Shown here one piece after another: positions 33,109 to 41,618 of a stretch of 64,000 bases of DNA; position 1 is the stretch's first letter, and every line of letters starts with the position of its first letter. A model generated the notes under the pieces. It did not search any database. It had not been told where the DNA came from and saw only the letters and a program-made list of their open reading frames with translations. The stretch lies in the NCBI GenBank assembly GCA_025989215.1, contig JAPDNP010000002.1, forward strand, positions 496,001 to 560,000, given 5' to 3'. This DNA comes from Neisseriaceae bacterium JH1-16 (GTDB taxonomy: Bacteria > Pseudomonadota > Gammaproteobacteria > Burkholderiales > Chromobacteriaceae). The position numbers and the translations under genes were made by a program.

Positions 33109-35487
33109 TCAACTGCCCGCCTCGGACAGCTCCACCCGCGCCTTGCGCTCCCGCGCGCTCTCGCCGACGCCCAGCCAAGCCGCCAGCGCCGGCAGCAGGA
33201 ACACCGCGCCGAGCAGGTTCACCAAGAACATGAACGCCAGCAGGATGCCCATATCGGCCTGGAACTTCAGCGCCGACAGCGCCCAGGTGGCGACGCCGGC
33301 CGCCATCGTCACCGCGGTGAACGCGGCGGCGGTGCCGCGCTGACACATCGCCTGGTAGAACGCCTCGCGCAGGTCCTGACCCTCGTGGCGCATCTGGTGC
33401 TGGATGCGCTCGAACAGATAGATGCCGTAGTCCACCCCCACCCCGACGCCGAGCGCGATCACCGGCAGGGTCGACACCTTCAGGCCGATGCCAAGCAGCG
33501 CCATCAGTGCATTGCACAGGATGGACACAATGGTCAGCGGCACAATGATGCACAGCACCGCGCGCCAGGAGCGGAAGGTGACGAAGCACAACAGCGCGAT
33601 CGCGCCGAAGATCGACAGCAGCATCGACACCTCGGCGTTTTCCACCGCCTCGTTGGTCGCCGCCATCACGCCGACGTTGCCGCCGGCCAGGCGGAAGCGC
33701 AGGTTCGGCACCTGCTCGGCGGCGATGAAGCGCTTCGCCTCGGCGACGATGTGCGCGACGGTGGTGCCCTGATGGTCTTTCGGATAGATCAGGATCTGGA
33801 TCGCGCCGCAGCCGTCAGTGTTGAGGCCGAGGTCCGGGTTGAAGCCGTTGGCGCCCTGGGTCAGCCCCTCGCGGTTGCGCGGCAGCGCCCCCCAGCGCGG
33901 GTGGCCCTCGTTGCTGGCGGCGATCGACACCTTGGCGGCCGACGGCACGCTGTACACCGAGTGCACGCCGTCGACGCCGCGCATGAACAATTCAAACCGA
34001 TCGATCGCCGCCATCACCGGGTAATGCAGGCAGGCATCGTCGTAGCCCTTGGCCTCGGCGATCACCGTCAGCACGTCGACGCCGACGTTGTAGTGGCCGA
34101 CGATCGCGTCGTTGTCGCGGTTGTAGCGCGAATCGGCGCGCAGCTCGGGCACGCCGCTGCCGATGTCGCCGGTGGCCAGATGCCGCGACTGCACGGTGCC
34201 GACCGCCAGCAGCGTCAGTGCCACCGCGAACGCGGCCAGGCCGCGCTTTCGTTCGGCAAAGCCCGAGATCGCCCACCACAGCGGATGGCGGTGGCTGGCG
34301 TCGTAGCGGCTCTTGCTCGCCGACGGCTCGAGCTTCAGGTAGGACAGCACCACCGGCAGCATCATCTTGTTGGTGACGATCATCAGCGTGACGCCGAGGC
34401 AAGCGGTCAGCCCCAGCTCGCGCACGATGGCGATGTCGATGCGCATGATCACCATGAAGCCCAGCGCGTTGGTCAGCAGCGCCACCGAGCCCGGCACGAA
34501 CAGCTTGCGGAAGGCCTGGCGCGCCGCCTCTTCCGAGCTCGCGCCGGCGAGCTTCTCCTGCTTCCACGCGTTGGTCATCTGCACCGCATGCGACACGCCG
34601 ATCGAGAAGATCAAGAACGGCACCAGGATGGACATCGGGTCGATGCCCTGGCCGAACAGCGGCAGCAGGCCGAGCAGCCACACCACCGGCAGCAGCGCCA
34701 CCAGCAACGCCACCACGGTCAGCTTCAGCGAGCGGCTATAGGCGAACAGCAGCACAGCGGTGATGGCGAACGCCACTGCGAAGAACACCAGCACGCCGTT
34801 GAGGCCGGCCTCGACATCGCCGATCAGTTTGGCGAAGCCGGTGATGTTGACCTCGATGTTGTCCTTGCCGAACTTGGTGCGGATCTCCTCCAGCCGCTTG
34901 GCCACCTCGACATAGTCGAGCCGCTCGCCGGTGGCCGGGTTCACCTCCAAGAGCTCGGCGCGAATCAACGCGCCCTTCAGGTCGTTGGACACCAGGCTGC
35001 CGATCTCGCCGGAGCGCGCGACGTTGCGGCGCACCGTGTCGAGGTCGACCTGGCTGCCGGTGAAGTGTGCCGGCACCACCACGTCGCCGACATAGCCCTT
35101 CTCGGTCACCTCGATGTAGCGCACGTTCGGCGTGAACAGCGAGAACACCCGGGTGCGTTCGACGCCGGGGATGAAGAACACATCGTCGGTGGCCTTGCTC
35201 AGTGCGTCGAGAAACTGCGGGTTGTAGATATCGCCCTTGCCCTTCCAGCGCAGGTTGACCACCACGCGGTTGGCACCGGAGAAGGTCTGTGCGTACTGCT
35301 CGAAGGTGCGCATGTACTCGTGCGAGAGCGGGATCATCTTGTTGAAGCCCGGGTCGAGCTTCAGCTGCGTGGAGGAATAACCGAACAGCGCGGTCAGCGC
35401 GATGAACAGCACGAGCAGCGGCCGGCGCCAGGCGATCAGCGCGTCGGCGGCCCGGTCCAGCAGGGATTTGGCAGCGGTCTTCATCAT
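33109..35487 (-). CDS. RND/MMPL-superfamily exporter (sterol-type)
   Basis: The 792-residue inner-membrane protein has 12 membrane helices in two repeats, each with a large periplasmic loop after the first helix. GVSHAVQMTNAWKQE and GVGVDYGIYLFERIQHQM are the helix-4 type segments typical of the MMPL/HAE3 group, which carries sterols, hopanoids or lipids. Adjacent to a YCF48-like gene and under the same steroid motif, it is likely to export or move steroids or intermediates. Same-cluster DUF1302/DUF1329 proteins would supply the outer-membrane part. Confidence 0.88.
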   Translation of the reverse strand: MMKTAAKSLLDRAADALIAWRRPLLVLFIALTALFGYSSTQLKLDPGFNKMIPLSHEYMRTFEQYAQTFSGANRVVVNLRWKGKGDIYNPQFLDALSKATDDVFFIPGVERTRVFSLFTPNVRYIEVTEKGYVGDVVVPAHFTGSQVDLDTVRRNVARSGEIGSLVSNDLKGALIRAELLEVNPATGERLDYVEVAKRLEEIRTKFGKDNIEVNITGFAKLIGDVEAGLNGVLVFFAVAFAITAVLLFAYSRSLKLTVVALLVALLPVVWLLGLLPLFGQGIDPMSILVPFLIFSIGVSHAVQMTNAWKQEKLAGASSEEAARQAFRKLFVPGSVALLTNALGFMVIMRIDIAIVRELGLTACLGVTLMIVTNKMMLPVVLSYLKLEPSASKSRYDASHRHPLWWAISGFAERKRGLAAFAVALTLLAVGTVQSRHLATGDIGSGVPELRADSRYNRDNDAIVGHYNVGVDVLTVIAEAKGYDDACLHYPVMAAIDRFELFMRGVDGVHSVYSVPSAAKVSIAASNEGHPRWGALPRNREGLTQGANGFNPDLGLNTDGCGAIQILIYPKDHQGTTVAHIVAEAKRFIAAEQVPNLRFRLAGGNVGVMAATNEAVENAEVSMLLSIFGAIALLCFVTFRSWRAVLCIIVPLTIVSILCNALMALLGIGLKVSTLPVIALGVGVGVDYGIYLFERIQHQMRHEGQDLREAFYQAMCQRGTAAAFTAVTMAAGVATWALSALKFQADMGILLAFMFLVNLLGAVFLLPALAAWLGVGESARERKARVELSEAGS

Positions 35488-36474
35488 TCAGCTCCGGGAC
35501 GAGGCGATCGGGGAAACGGGCGTAGCGGACAGTCGGGCATCGCGCGCGACGCCGGCTTCGCCGGCGGTGTAGACGCTGCCGTCACGGCCGGCCAGCACCG
35601 CGGTCAGGCTCTGCCGACCGCCGGCGTGCACGATGCGAAACGGCGCATCGCCACCGGCCGACTCCAGCACCGTGCCGCCCTGGCCGACCAGCACCACGCG
35701 TCCGTCGGCAAGCCGGGCGGCGCCGAACAGCGTCACCGGGATCGGCATCGCCACCGGCTGCCAGCTGGCACCGTCATCCCTGCTCTTGAACACATGGCCG
35801 CGCATGCCGTACACCAGCCATTCGCCCTTGCCCAGCGCCAGCGCGCCGAACAGCGAGCCCTCGTAGAACGGCGCCTGCTTCAGCCAGCTCGCACCGGCAT
35901 CGGTGGAGCGCAGCAGCGTGCCCTGCTCGCCGACCAGCACGCGGGTGGCGCCCGCACCGTCCATGCCGTACAGGTGACGCTCGTCGACATCGATCTGCTG
36001 CTTCGCCCAGTGCGCGCCGCCATCGTCGGAGCGCCACAGTTGGCCGAAGCTGCCATAGGCGAACAGCGGCCCCTTGCCATCGCCCCACACGCCGAGCAGC
36101 GGGTCGCTGCGCTTGGTGTCGAACGCCACTTCCTGCCAGTGGCGGCCGCCGTCGGTGCTCCTGACGATCCAACCGTCGTGCCCCACCGCCACGCCGTTGT
36201 CGGGCGAGGTAAACGCCACCTGGGTCAGCGTCGAGCCGCGCGCCTTGGCAACGTCGGCCTCCTGCCAGTGGGCGCCACGGTCGGCCGAATAGAGAATGTG
36301 GCCATGCTCGCCGACCGCAACCACGCGGTCGCCGGCCTGGGCCACGCCATTGACGATCAGCTCGCTGGCATCGAGCCGGGTTGGCCGAAAGCTGGGCATC
36401 GGCCGCGGGGAAAAGGCCACCAGCGCCGCGATCAGGGTGATCAGCGACATGGCGAGCCCGACGAGTCTTGTCAT
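35488..36474 (-). CDS. YCF48/BNR-repeat periplasmic protein
   Basis: The 328-residue protein has a signal anchor (LAMSLITLIAALVAFS) and a beta-propeller of Asp-box repeats such as ILYSADRGAHWQEAD, IVRSTDGGRHWQEVA, LWRSDDGGAHWAKQ, LLRSTDAGASWLKQ and VFKSRDDGASWQPV. Such proteins are named after the photosystem II factor YCF48, but in non-photosynthetic bacteria they accompany RND/DUF1302/DUF1329 sets. The RND gene starts at the base after its stop, so the two are coupled. I chose the ATG at 36474, with GAGAGGAGC upstream; an earlier ATG lies inside the regulatory motif. Confidence 0.85.
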   Translation of the reverse strand: MTRLVGLAMSLITLIAALVAFSPRPMPSFRPTRLDASELIVNGVAQAGDRVVAVGEHGHILYSADRGAHWQEADVAKARGSTLTQVAFTSPDNGVAVGHDGWIVRSTDGGRHWQEVAFDTKRSDPLLGVWGDGKGPLFAYGSFGQLWRSDDGGAHWAKQQIDVDERHLYGMDGAGATRVLVGEQGTLLRSTDAGASWLKQAPFYEGSLFGALALGKGEWLVYGMRGHVFKSRDDGASWQPVAMPIPVTLFGAARLADGRVVLVGQGGTVLESAGGDAPFRIVHAGGRQSLTAVLAGRDGSVYTAGEAGVARDARLSATPVSPIASSRS

Positions 36475-36558
36475 GGGGTTGCTCCTCTCGTTGTGGGTGC
36501 CGGCAGCCACCGGCCCATGTTGTTTGCTGCAATTGTTCGGACGAGACGGATTTGCCGG

Positions 36559-36577
36559 CATCGTCCGAATGGAGGAG
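36559..36577 (-). promoter_or_regulatory. Steroid-regulon motif for YCF48-RND
   Basis: In gene orientation CTCCTCCATTCGGACGATG, 85 bases upstream of the chosen start. All 19 bases are identical to the copy at 37130. Confidence 0.6.
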
Positions 36578-36711
36578 TGGCGAGGAGTGGCCAGGAGTTG
36601 ACCAAGCCGCGGCGGCTAGAGGCCGGCGCTGCCGCCGCAAAACGGGCGCAGCCGCCCACCGGCCTGGCAATGCAGCCCGATGAGCGGCGTGATGGATGGA
36701 CTAGCGCGACG

Positions 36712-36888
36712 TCAGCTGGGGCGACGCTGGAAGAACGCCAGCCCGTCGCTCGGCAGGGTCCTGCCGTCGCAGGAAGGCGTCCCCTCGTTGCCGGCACAGG
36801 CCTGCACATCGGCCGGGCCGAAGCGCAGCACGTAGACGGTGGCGGCCAGCACCGCCAGCACGACGACACAGACGAGTAGCTTGATCAT
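36712..36888 (-). CDS. Small single-span membrane protein, function unknown
   Basis: A 58-residue ORF begins MIKLLVCVVVLAVLAATVYV, a single N-terminal membrane helix. A short tail follows with two Cys (QACAGNEG, SCDG) and RTLPSDGLAFFQRRPS. AAGGAGAAACCCC precedes the ATG. It was too short to appear as a normal gene but has a good ribosome binding site and sensible composition. It lies between the YCF48 operon promoter and the palindromic element. No function is known to me. Confidence 0.6.
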   Translation of the reverse strand: MIKLLVCVVVLAVLAATVYVLRFGPADVQACAGNEGTPSCDGRTLPSDGLAFFQRRPS

Positions 36889-36921
36889 GGGGTTTCTCCT
36901 TCGCGGGTGGCCCTTCTCGGC

Positions 36922-37480
36922 ACCGGTTCACGATCTGCTGCACTCGGGTATCCCGCGTTGAAACGATGCGCAAACGGAGCAATGCCTGGATTCCCACACC
37001 GTTGTTCGCGCCGTTTCGCCCGGGCGATCCACCGTTCGCGAGATCATGAACCGGCTCTCTGGGGCGGCGGCTCGGGCGACATCGCCCGGCCGGTTTTGGC
37101 CCAGTATTCGGAGCATGGCGGGCCGGTCACATCGTCCGAATGGAGGAGAGACCGCTCGACGCAAAGAAAAAAGTCCTGCCCGGCCGGATCGCGGCGAAGC
37201 AGGACGAGAGAGGGCACTACTGCGATACGGGTGAAACAGGAAAACAAGAAGAAACTTCATGTGGCTTGCCGCCTGCCAGGCGCCGCCGTTCGGGCCGTGC
37301 CGGGGAATACGGCCCGAACGGTACGGCCAGTCGGCACAGAACCGGTTCACGATCTCGCGAACGAAGGGTCAGTCAAGGCGAAATGGCGCGAAAAAGCGGA
37401 ATGTACACAGGGTACATGAGCATTTTGAGTGGCATTTCAACGCAGGATCACCCGAGTGCAGCAGATCGTGAACAGGTTCT
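36922..37480. repeat. Composite inverted-repeat (MITE-like) element A
   Basis: Two modules of about 140 bp, 36922-37058 and 37338-37480, lie in inverted orientation. Each has its own terminal inverted repeats of the type ACCGGTTCACGATCT, and the modules match each other along their length (for example 23 of 25 at 37034-37058 versus 37338-37362). The 280-bp centre holds a hairpin (GTTCGGGCCGT/ACGGCCCGAAC) and an exact copy of the steroid-regulon motif. No transposase frame is present. The right end abuts the stop codon of the isomerase gene. Confidence 0.75.
37130..37148 (-). promoter_or_regulatory. Extra steroid-regulon motif inside element A
   Basis: In minus orientation CTCCTCCATTCGGACGATG, identical to the copy at 36559. 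It lies 242 bases from the 58-residue gene and too far from the others to be a normal promoter element. Confidence 0.45.
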
Positions 37481-37866
37481 CAGAGCGGCGTGGCGTCCTC
37501 CGGCCCCCAGTACGCCTTCATGCTGGCGATGCGGCCGTCGGCGTCGAAGGTCATCACGTCGATCACGCTGATGCGCTGGCCCTGCCCCGGCACACCGACC
37601 AGCACGTCGAAGGCCATCGCGGCGGCGTTGCCGTGCGAGGCGCGGATCGGCGCGGCAAGCTCCAGGCGCAATGGCAGGCTGGCGACCTTGCGATAGAACG
37701 CCTCGACCGCGGCGCGGCCGACCAGCGGCGGGCTGCCGACCGGGTCTTCGACGGTGGGGTTGTCGTTGTAGAGCGCCAGCACCGCGTCGGCGTCGTTGCG
37801 GTTGAGGGCGTCGATATAGCCCTGCAGCGCGGCGCGCATGCGGGCGGTTTGTGCTTGGTCGGACAT
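37480..37866 (-). CDS. Steroid delta(5)-3-ketosteroid isomerase (KSI)
   Basis: The 128-residue protein fits the small KSI of Comamonas and Pseudomonas. Tyr17 in LQGYIDALN, Asp41 in PTVEDPVGSPP and Asp103 in VIDVMTF correspond to the known Tyr14, Asp38 and Asp99, the oxyanion hole and base that shift the 5,6 double bond to 4,5. Length and spacing are right. It is the last gene of the operon SDR-fadE-ipdE1-ipdF-maoC-thiolase-KSI and is followed at once by repeat element A. GGAGACCC precedes the ATG. Confidence 0.9.
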   Translation of the reverse strand: MSDQAQTARMRAALQGYIDALNRNDADAVLALYNDNPTVEDPVGSPPLVGRAAVEAFYRKVASLPLRLELAAPIRASHGNAAAMAFDVLVGVPGQGQRISVIDVMTFDADGRIASMKAYWGPEDATPL

Positions 37867-37910
37867 GATGGGTCTCCGGATCAGGGATAAAGGTTGGCCG
37901 AACGCGAGGT

Positions 37911-39122
37911 TCAGACGATTTCGAACAGCGCAGCCGCGCCCATGCCGCCGCCGATGCACATCGCCACCACCGCGTAGCGCACGCCGCGACGGCGGCCTTC
38001 CAGCAGCGCATGGCCGGTCAGCCGCGCGCCCGACATGCCGAAGGGGTGGCCGACTGCGATCGCGCCGCCGTTCACATTGAGCCGGTCGTTGGGGATGCCG
38101 AGCTGATCGCGGCAATACAGCACCTGGCTGGCGAACGCCTCGTTGATCTCCCACAGGCCAATGTCGGCGACGGTCAGGCCGTAGCGTTTCAACAGTTTCG
38201 GGATCGCATACACCGGGCCGATACCCATCTCGTCCGCCTTGCAGCCGGCTACCGCCAGGCCGCGATACACGCCGAGCGGCGCGAGACCGCGCTCCAGCGC
38301 CTCGTGGCGGCTCATCACCAGCACCGCCGCCGCGCCGTCGGACAGCTGCGAGGCGTTGCCGGCGGTGACGAACTCGCCCTGGCTGACCCACTGCCCGCCC
38401 TTCCACACCGGCTTCAGCGCGGCCAGGCTTTCGGCCGAGGTGTCGATGCGGTTGCACTCGTCCTGCGCCAGCGTCACCACCTCGGAGCCCACCACCTCGC
38501 CGGCCTTGTCGTAGAGCAGCTTGGTCGAGCTCAGCGGCACGATCTCGTCGGCAAAGCGCCCGGCTGCCTGCGCCACCGCGGTGCGCTGCTGGCTCTGCAA
38601 GGCGTACGCGTCCTGATCCAACCGGCTGATGCCGTAGCGACGCGACACCAGCTCGGCGGTCTCGATCATCGGGATGTAGGCGGCCGGCACGGCGGCGATC
38701 GCCGCCTGCGACTGGGCGCGGAAGGTGTTCTTGTGCGCATTCTGCGTCAGCGAGATCGACTCCAGCCCGCCGGCGACCACGATGTCCTGCTCGCCGGCCA
38801 TGATGGTCTTGGCGGCGCTGGCGATGGTCATCAGCCCCGACGCGCACATGCGGTCAAGCGCCATGCCCGGCACCGATTCGCCCAGGCCCGCCGTGTACGC
38901 ACACAGCCGCCCCAGGTTGTACGACTGCGTGCCCTGCTGCGCGGCAGCGCCGATCAGCACGTCCTCGACCGCATCGCCCTCGACCCCGACGCGTTCCAGC
39001 ACCGCGCGCACCACGTGGCCGCCCAGCACCGGCGCCTCGGTATCGTTGAAGGCGCCGCGAAACGCCTTGCCGATGGCGGTACGGGCGACCGACACGATCA
39101 CCGCTTCGTTCATTCTCGACAT
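37911..39122 (-). CDS. Thiolase (acetyl-CoA acyltransferase)
   Basis: The 403-residue thiolase has nucleophile Cys93 in [21 protein letters not shown], His in [19 protein letters not shown], and the second Cys in [14 protein letters not shown]. It cleaves 3-ketoacyl-CoA with CoA. It differs from the FadA6-like enzyme at 44587 and may act on another side-chain or ring intermediate. AAGGATTAACACT supports the start at 39122. It is co-transcribed with maoC upstream (4-base gap) and KSI downstream. Confidence 0.92.
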   Translation of the reverse strand: MSRMNEAVIVSVARTAIGKAFRGAFNDTEAPVLGGHVVRAVLERVGVEGDAVEDVLIGAAAQQGTQSYNLGRLCAYTAGLGESVPGMALDRMCASGLMTIASAAKTIMAGEQDIVVAGGLESISLTQNAHKNTFRAQSQAAIAAVPAAYIPMIETAELVSRRYGISRLDQDAYALQSQQRTAVAQAAGRFADEIVPLSSTKLLYDKAGEVVGSEVVTLAQDECNRIDTSAESLAALKPVWKGGQWVSQGEFVTAGNASQLSDGAAAVLVMSRHEALERGLAPLGVYRGLAVAGCKADEMGIGPVYAIPKLLKRYGLTVADIGLWEINEAFASQVLYCRDQLGIPNDRLNVNGGAIAVGHPFGMSGARLTGHALLEGRRRGVRYAVVAMCIGGGMGAAALFEIV

Positions 39123-39126
39123 AGTG

Positions 39127-39600
39127 TTAATCCTTGAAGGTGTAACGGCTGATGGTGTCGACCACGCAGGCCGGACGCTCGCTGCCCTCGATTTCGACGG
39201 TGACGCGCACCGTCGCCTGCAGCGCGTTGCCCACCGGCTCGACCTGAGTCAGCGTCGCCCGGCCGCGCACCCGCTGGCCGACCTTCACCGGCGCCGGAAA
39301 GCGCACCCGGTCGCAGCCATAGTTCACGCCCATCGCCAGGTTCTGCACGTCCCAGATCTGCGGCAAGAAGGCGTTAACCAGCGACAGCGTCAGATAGCCG
39401 TGCGCGATGCAGGCACCGAACGGGCCGTCTTTGGCGCGCACCGGGTCGACATGGATCCACTGCGCATCGCCGGTGGCCTCGGCGAACAGGTCGATGCGCG
39501 CTTGCTCGATGGCGAGCCAGGCGGTGACGCCCAGCTCCTGCTCGACCGCCGCCAGCATCGCAGCCGGCGAGTCGATGACGGTGTGGAAGAGTTCGCTCAT
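39127..39600 (-). CDS. MaoC-like (R)-specific enoyl-CoA hydratase
   Basis: The 157-residue single hot-dog domain has the MaoC active site in [37 protein letters not shown]: Asp and His of the DxxxxH motif, then Gly-x-x-x-AHGxLT. It hydrates a 2-enoyl-CoA. In steroid degradation several MaoC proteins act in side-chain and ring removal. It lies 7 bases behind ipdF and 4 before the thiolase, so it fits between dehydrogenation and thiolysis in this operon. Confidence 0.9.
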   Translation of the reverse strand: MSELFHTVIDSPAAMLAAVEQELGVTAWLAIEQARIDLFAEATGDAQWIHVDPVRAKDGPFGACIAHGYLTLSLVNAFLPQIWDVQNLAMGVNYGCDRVRFPAPVKVGQRVRGRATLTQVEPVGNALQATVRVTVEIEGSERPACVVDTISRYTFKD

Positions 39601-39607
39601 CGCCGCC

Positions 39608-40432
39608 TCACGCGCGCTGGCTGGAGGTGGAGATCACCTCGCCGGTCAGGTAGGACGAGTAGTCGCTGGCGAGGAACATCATCACGTTGGCCACTTCCCA
39701 CACCTCGGCGGCGCGGCCGAACGCCTCGCGCGACGCGAGTTGTTGCAGCAGCTCGGCCGGGGCGGATTTCTTCAAAAAGTCGTGGAAGGCGATCGACGGC
39801 GCCACCGCATTGATGCGCACGCCGAATTCGGCCGCCTCCAGCGCCGAGCAGCGGGTCAGCGCCATCACCCCGGCCTTGGCCGCCGCGTAGTGCGCCTGCT
39901 CCTTCTGCGCGCGCCAGCCCAGCACCGAGGCGTTGTTGACGATCACCCCGCCGCGGCCGCGCCGCTGCATGGTGCGCAGCATCGCGCGGCTCATGCGGAA
40001 AGTGCCGGTCAGCGTCACGTCGAGTACCTTGTGCCACTCCTCATCCGTCATCTCGACGACGGTTTTGGAGCCGCCGAGGCCGGCGTTGTTGATCAGCACG
40101 TCGGTGCCGCCGAGCTTGTCTTCGGCCGCCGCAACCAGCGCCCCCACCTGCGCCTCGTCGGTCACGTCGGCCAGTTGGCCGAACACCGCGTCGAGGCCGG
40201 TATCGGCACGCAATCGCGCCACCGCTTCGGCCAACCTTTTCTCGTGCACGTCTGAAATCATCAGCGCGCGGCACCCCTCCTCGGCGGCACGCTGCGCGGC
40301 GGCGTAGCCGATGCCGGCGCCGGCCGCGGCGGTGATCAGCACCGACTTGCCACGCAACAAACCGTGGCCGGCGACATAAGCGGGAACCGCTGCCAGGCCT
40401 TGGCCGGCGGCGTCGTTCGAAATGGGGGTCAT
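39608..40432 (-). CDS. ipdF: IpdF-like short-chain dehydrogenase of the HIP pathway
   Basis: The 274-residue SDR matches what I recall of Rv3559c/IpdF over its whole length. The Ala-rich NAD loop TAAAGAGIGYA (instead of TGxxxGxG), NNAGLGGSKTVVEMTDEEWHKVLDVTLTGTFR, VNNASVLGWRAQ, YAAAKAGVMALTRCSALEAAE, and the C-terminal SDYSSYLTGEVIS are shared. IpdF oxidises the 5-hydroxyl of the HIP-CoA intermediate. The ATG at 40432 overlaps the stop region of ipdE1. Two TTGGCCGAA words lie within 50 bases (40177, 40226). Confidence 0.88.
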   Translation of the reverse strand: MTPISNDAAGQGLAAVPAYVAGHGLLRGKSVLITAAAGAGIGYAAAQRAAEEGCRALMISDVHEKRLAEAVARLRADTGLDAVFGQLADVTDEAQVGALVAAAEDKLGGTDVLINNAGLGGSKTVVEMTDEEWHKVLDVTLTGTFRMSRAMLRTMQRRGRGGVIVNNASVLGWRAQKEQAHYAAAKAGVMALTRCSALEAAEFGVRINAVAPSIAFHDFLKKSAPAELLQQLASREAFGRAAEVWEVANVMMFLASDYSSYLTGEVISTSSQRA

Positions 40433-40433
40433 A

Positions 40434-41618
40434 TCAGCCTTTCGGGTTGGCATTGGGACGCGGCTCGCGCGGCAGTCCCAGCGCGCGTTCGGCGATCAGG
40501 TTGAGCTGGATTTCATTGGTGCCGGCGTAGATCGTGTCGGAGCGGCTAAACAAATACACCTGCTGCAGGCGGTTCAGCTCCCCGTCTATCACGTCGCCGT
40601 CCGGCCCCAGCACGTCGGCGGCAAGCTGGCCCAGCTCGCGGTGCCAATTCGACCAGGCGTACTTGTAGCTGAGCGCCTCGCGGTGAAGCTGGCCGTCGTC
40701 GGCGCCGGCCATCATGCGCAGCGCATTGGCGCGCAGCACCTTCAGCCCCAGCGCCGCCTCGGCGAGCCGGGCGCGGATCGCCGGGATCTTCGCCGCGCCG
40801 TTCTGCCTGGCGGTGTCGACGAGCAGCTCCAGCTCGTGCGCGAAGTGCATTTGCTGGCCCAGCGTCGACACGCCGCGCTCGAAGCCGAGCAAGGCCATCG
40901 CGATCTTCCAGCCGTCTCCGGGCGCACCGACCACGTGGCCGGCCTCGGCGATGGCGCCGTCGAAGAACACCTCGTTGAATTCGGAGGTGCCGGTGAGCTG
41001 GCGGATCGGCCGGATCTCGACGCCGGGCTGGTCCAGCTTCATCAGCAGGAAGATCAGCCCCTTGTGGCCCTGCGAGCCGGGCTCGCAGCGCGCCAGCACG
41101 AAGATCCAGTCCGACTCGTGCGCGAGCGAGGTCCACACCTTCTGGCCGTGCACGCGCCAGTGGCCGGTGGCCGGGTCCTGCACCGCGCGGGTCTGCACAT
41201 TGGCCAGATCCGAGCCGGCGTTCGGCTCCGAATAGCCCTGGCACCAGAACTCGGTGCCGGCGACGATGCCGGGCAGGAAGCGCTGCTGCTGCTCGGGCGT
41301 GCCGAAGGCGATCAGGGTCGGGCCGATCAGCCCCTCGCCGATGTGGCCCATCCGCCCGGGGCCGCCCAGGCGCGCGTATTCCTCGTGGAAGGCGACCTGC
41401 TCGGCAATGGTCAAGCCCCGCCCGCCATGCTCTGTCGGCCAACCCACGCAGCTCCAGCCGCCGCGGGCCAGCTCCTGCTCCCACTCCTTGCGCTCGGCGC
41501 CCAGCGCGTCCTCGTCGCCTGGGCCGCCGCGATGGCGCAGTTGGCCGAACTGCCCGGCCAGGCGTGGGGTCAGCCAGTCGGCCAGCTCGCGGCGCAACGA
41601 TTCGATTTGCTCGCTCAT
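40434..41618 (-). CDS. ipdE1: Acyl-CoA dehydrogenase, IpdE1/FadE30-like
   Basis: The 394-residue flavoprotein has YSEPNAGSDLANVQTRA (FAD/substrate loop), KVWTSLAHESDWIFVLAR, LTGTSEFNEVFFDGA, GFERGVSTLGQQ and the C-terminal YAGTNEIQLNLIAERALGLPR. The match to FadE30 (Rv3560c) is strong in these blocks. IpdE1 and IpdE2 form a heteromer that dehydrogenates 5-OH-HIC-CoA. Its start overlaps the stop of the next fadE by 4 bases, typical of paired alpha/beta subunits. GGAGGACGCCGC precedes the ATG; longer in-frame sequence upstream belongs to another gene's shadow. Confidence 0.88.
   Translation of the reverse strand: MSEQIESLRRELADWLTPRLAGQFGQLRHRGGPGDEDALGAERKEWEQELARGGWSCVGWPTEHGGRGLTIAEQVAFHEEYARLGGPGRMGHIGEGLIGPTLIAFGTPEQQQRFLPGIVAGTEFWCQGYSEPNAGSDLANVQTRAVQDPATGHWRVHGQKVWTSLAHESDWIFVLARCEPGSQGHKGLIFLLMKLDQPGVEIRPIRQLTGTSEFNEVFFDGAIAEAGHVVGAPGDGWKIAMALLGFERGVSTLGQQMHFAHELELLVDTARQNGAAKIPAIRARLAEAALGLKVLRANALRMMAGADDGQLHREALSYKYAWSNWHRELGQLAADVLGPDGDVIDGELNRLQQVYLFSRSDTIYAGTNEIQLNLIAERALGLPREPRPNANPKG

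Noticed and set aside
32929-36879. 1316-codon open frame on the plus strand
   Set aside because: It is antisense to the RND and YCF48 genes, His/Arg/Gln-rich, and without a ribosome binding site or domain.
36907-37571. Open frames of 60-170 codons across element A
   Set aside because: They read through inverted repeats and resemble no protein; Arg- and Ser-rich on both strands.
37480-38847. 455-codon frame covering the isomerase and part of the thiolase
   Set aside because: The first 325 codons are the wrong frame of the thiolase gene; the isomerase starts at 37866 with a good ribosome binding site.
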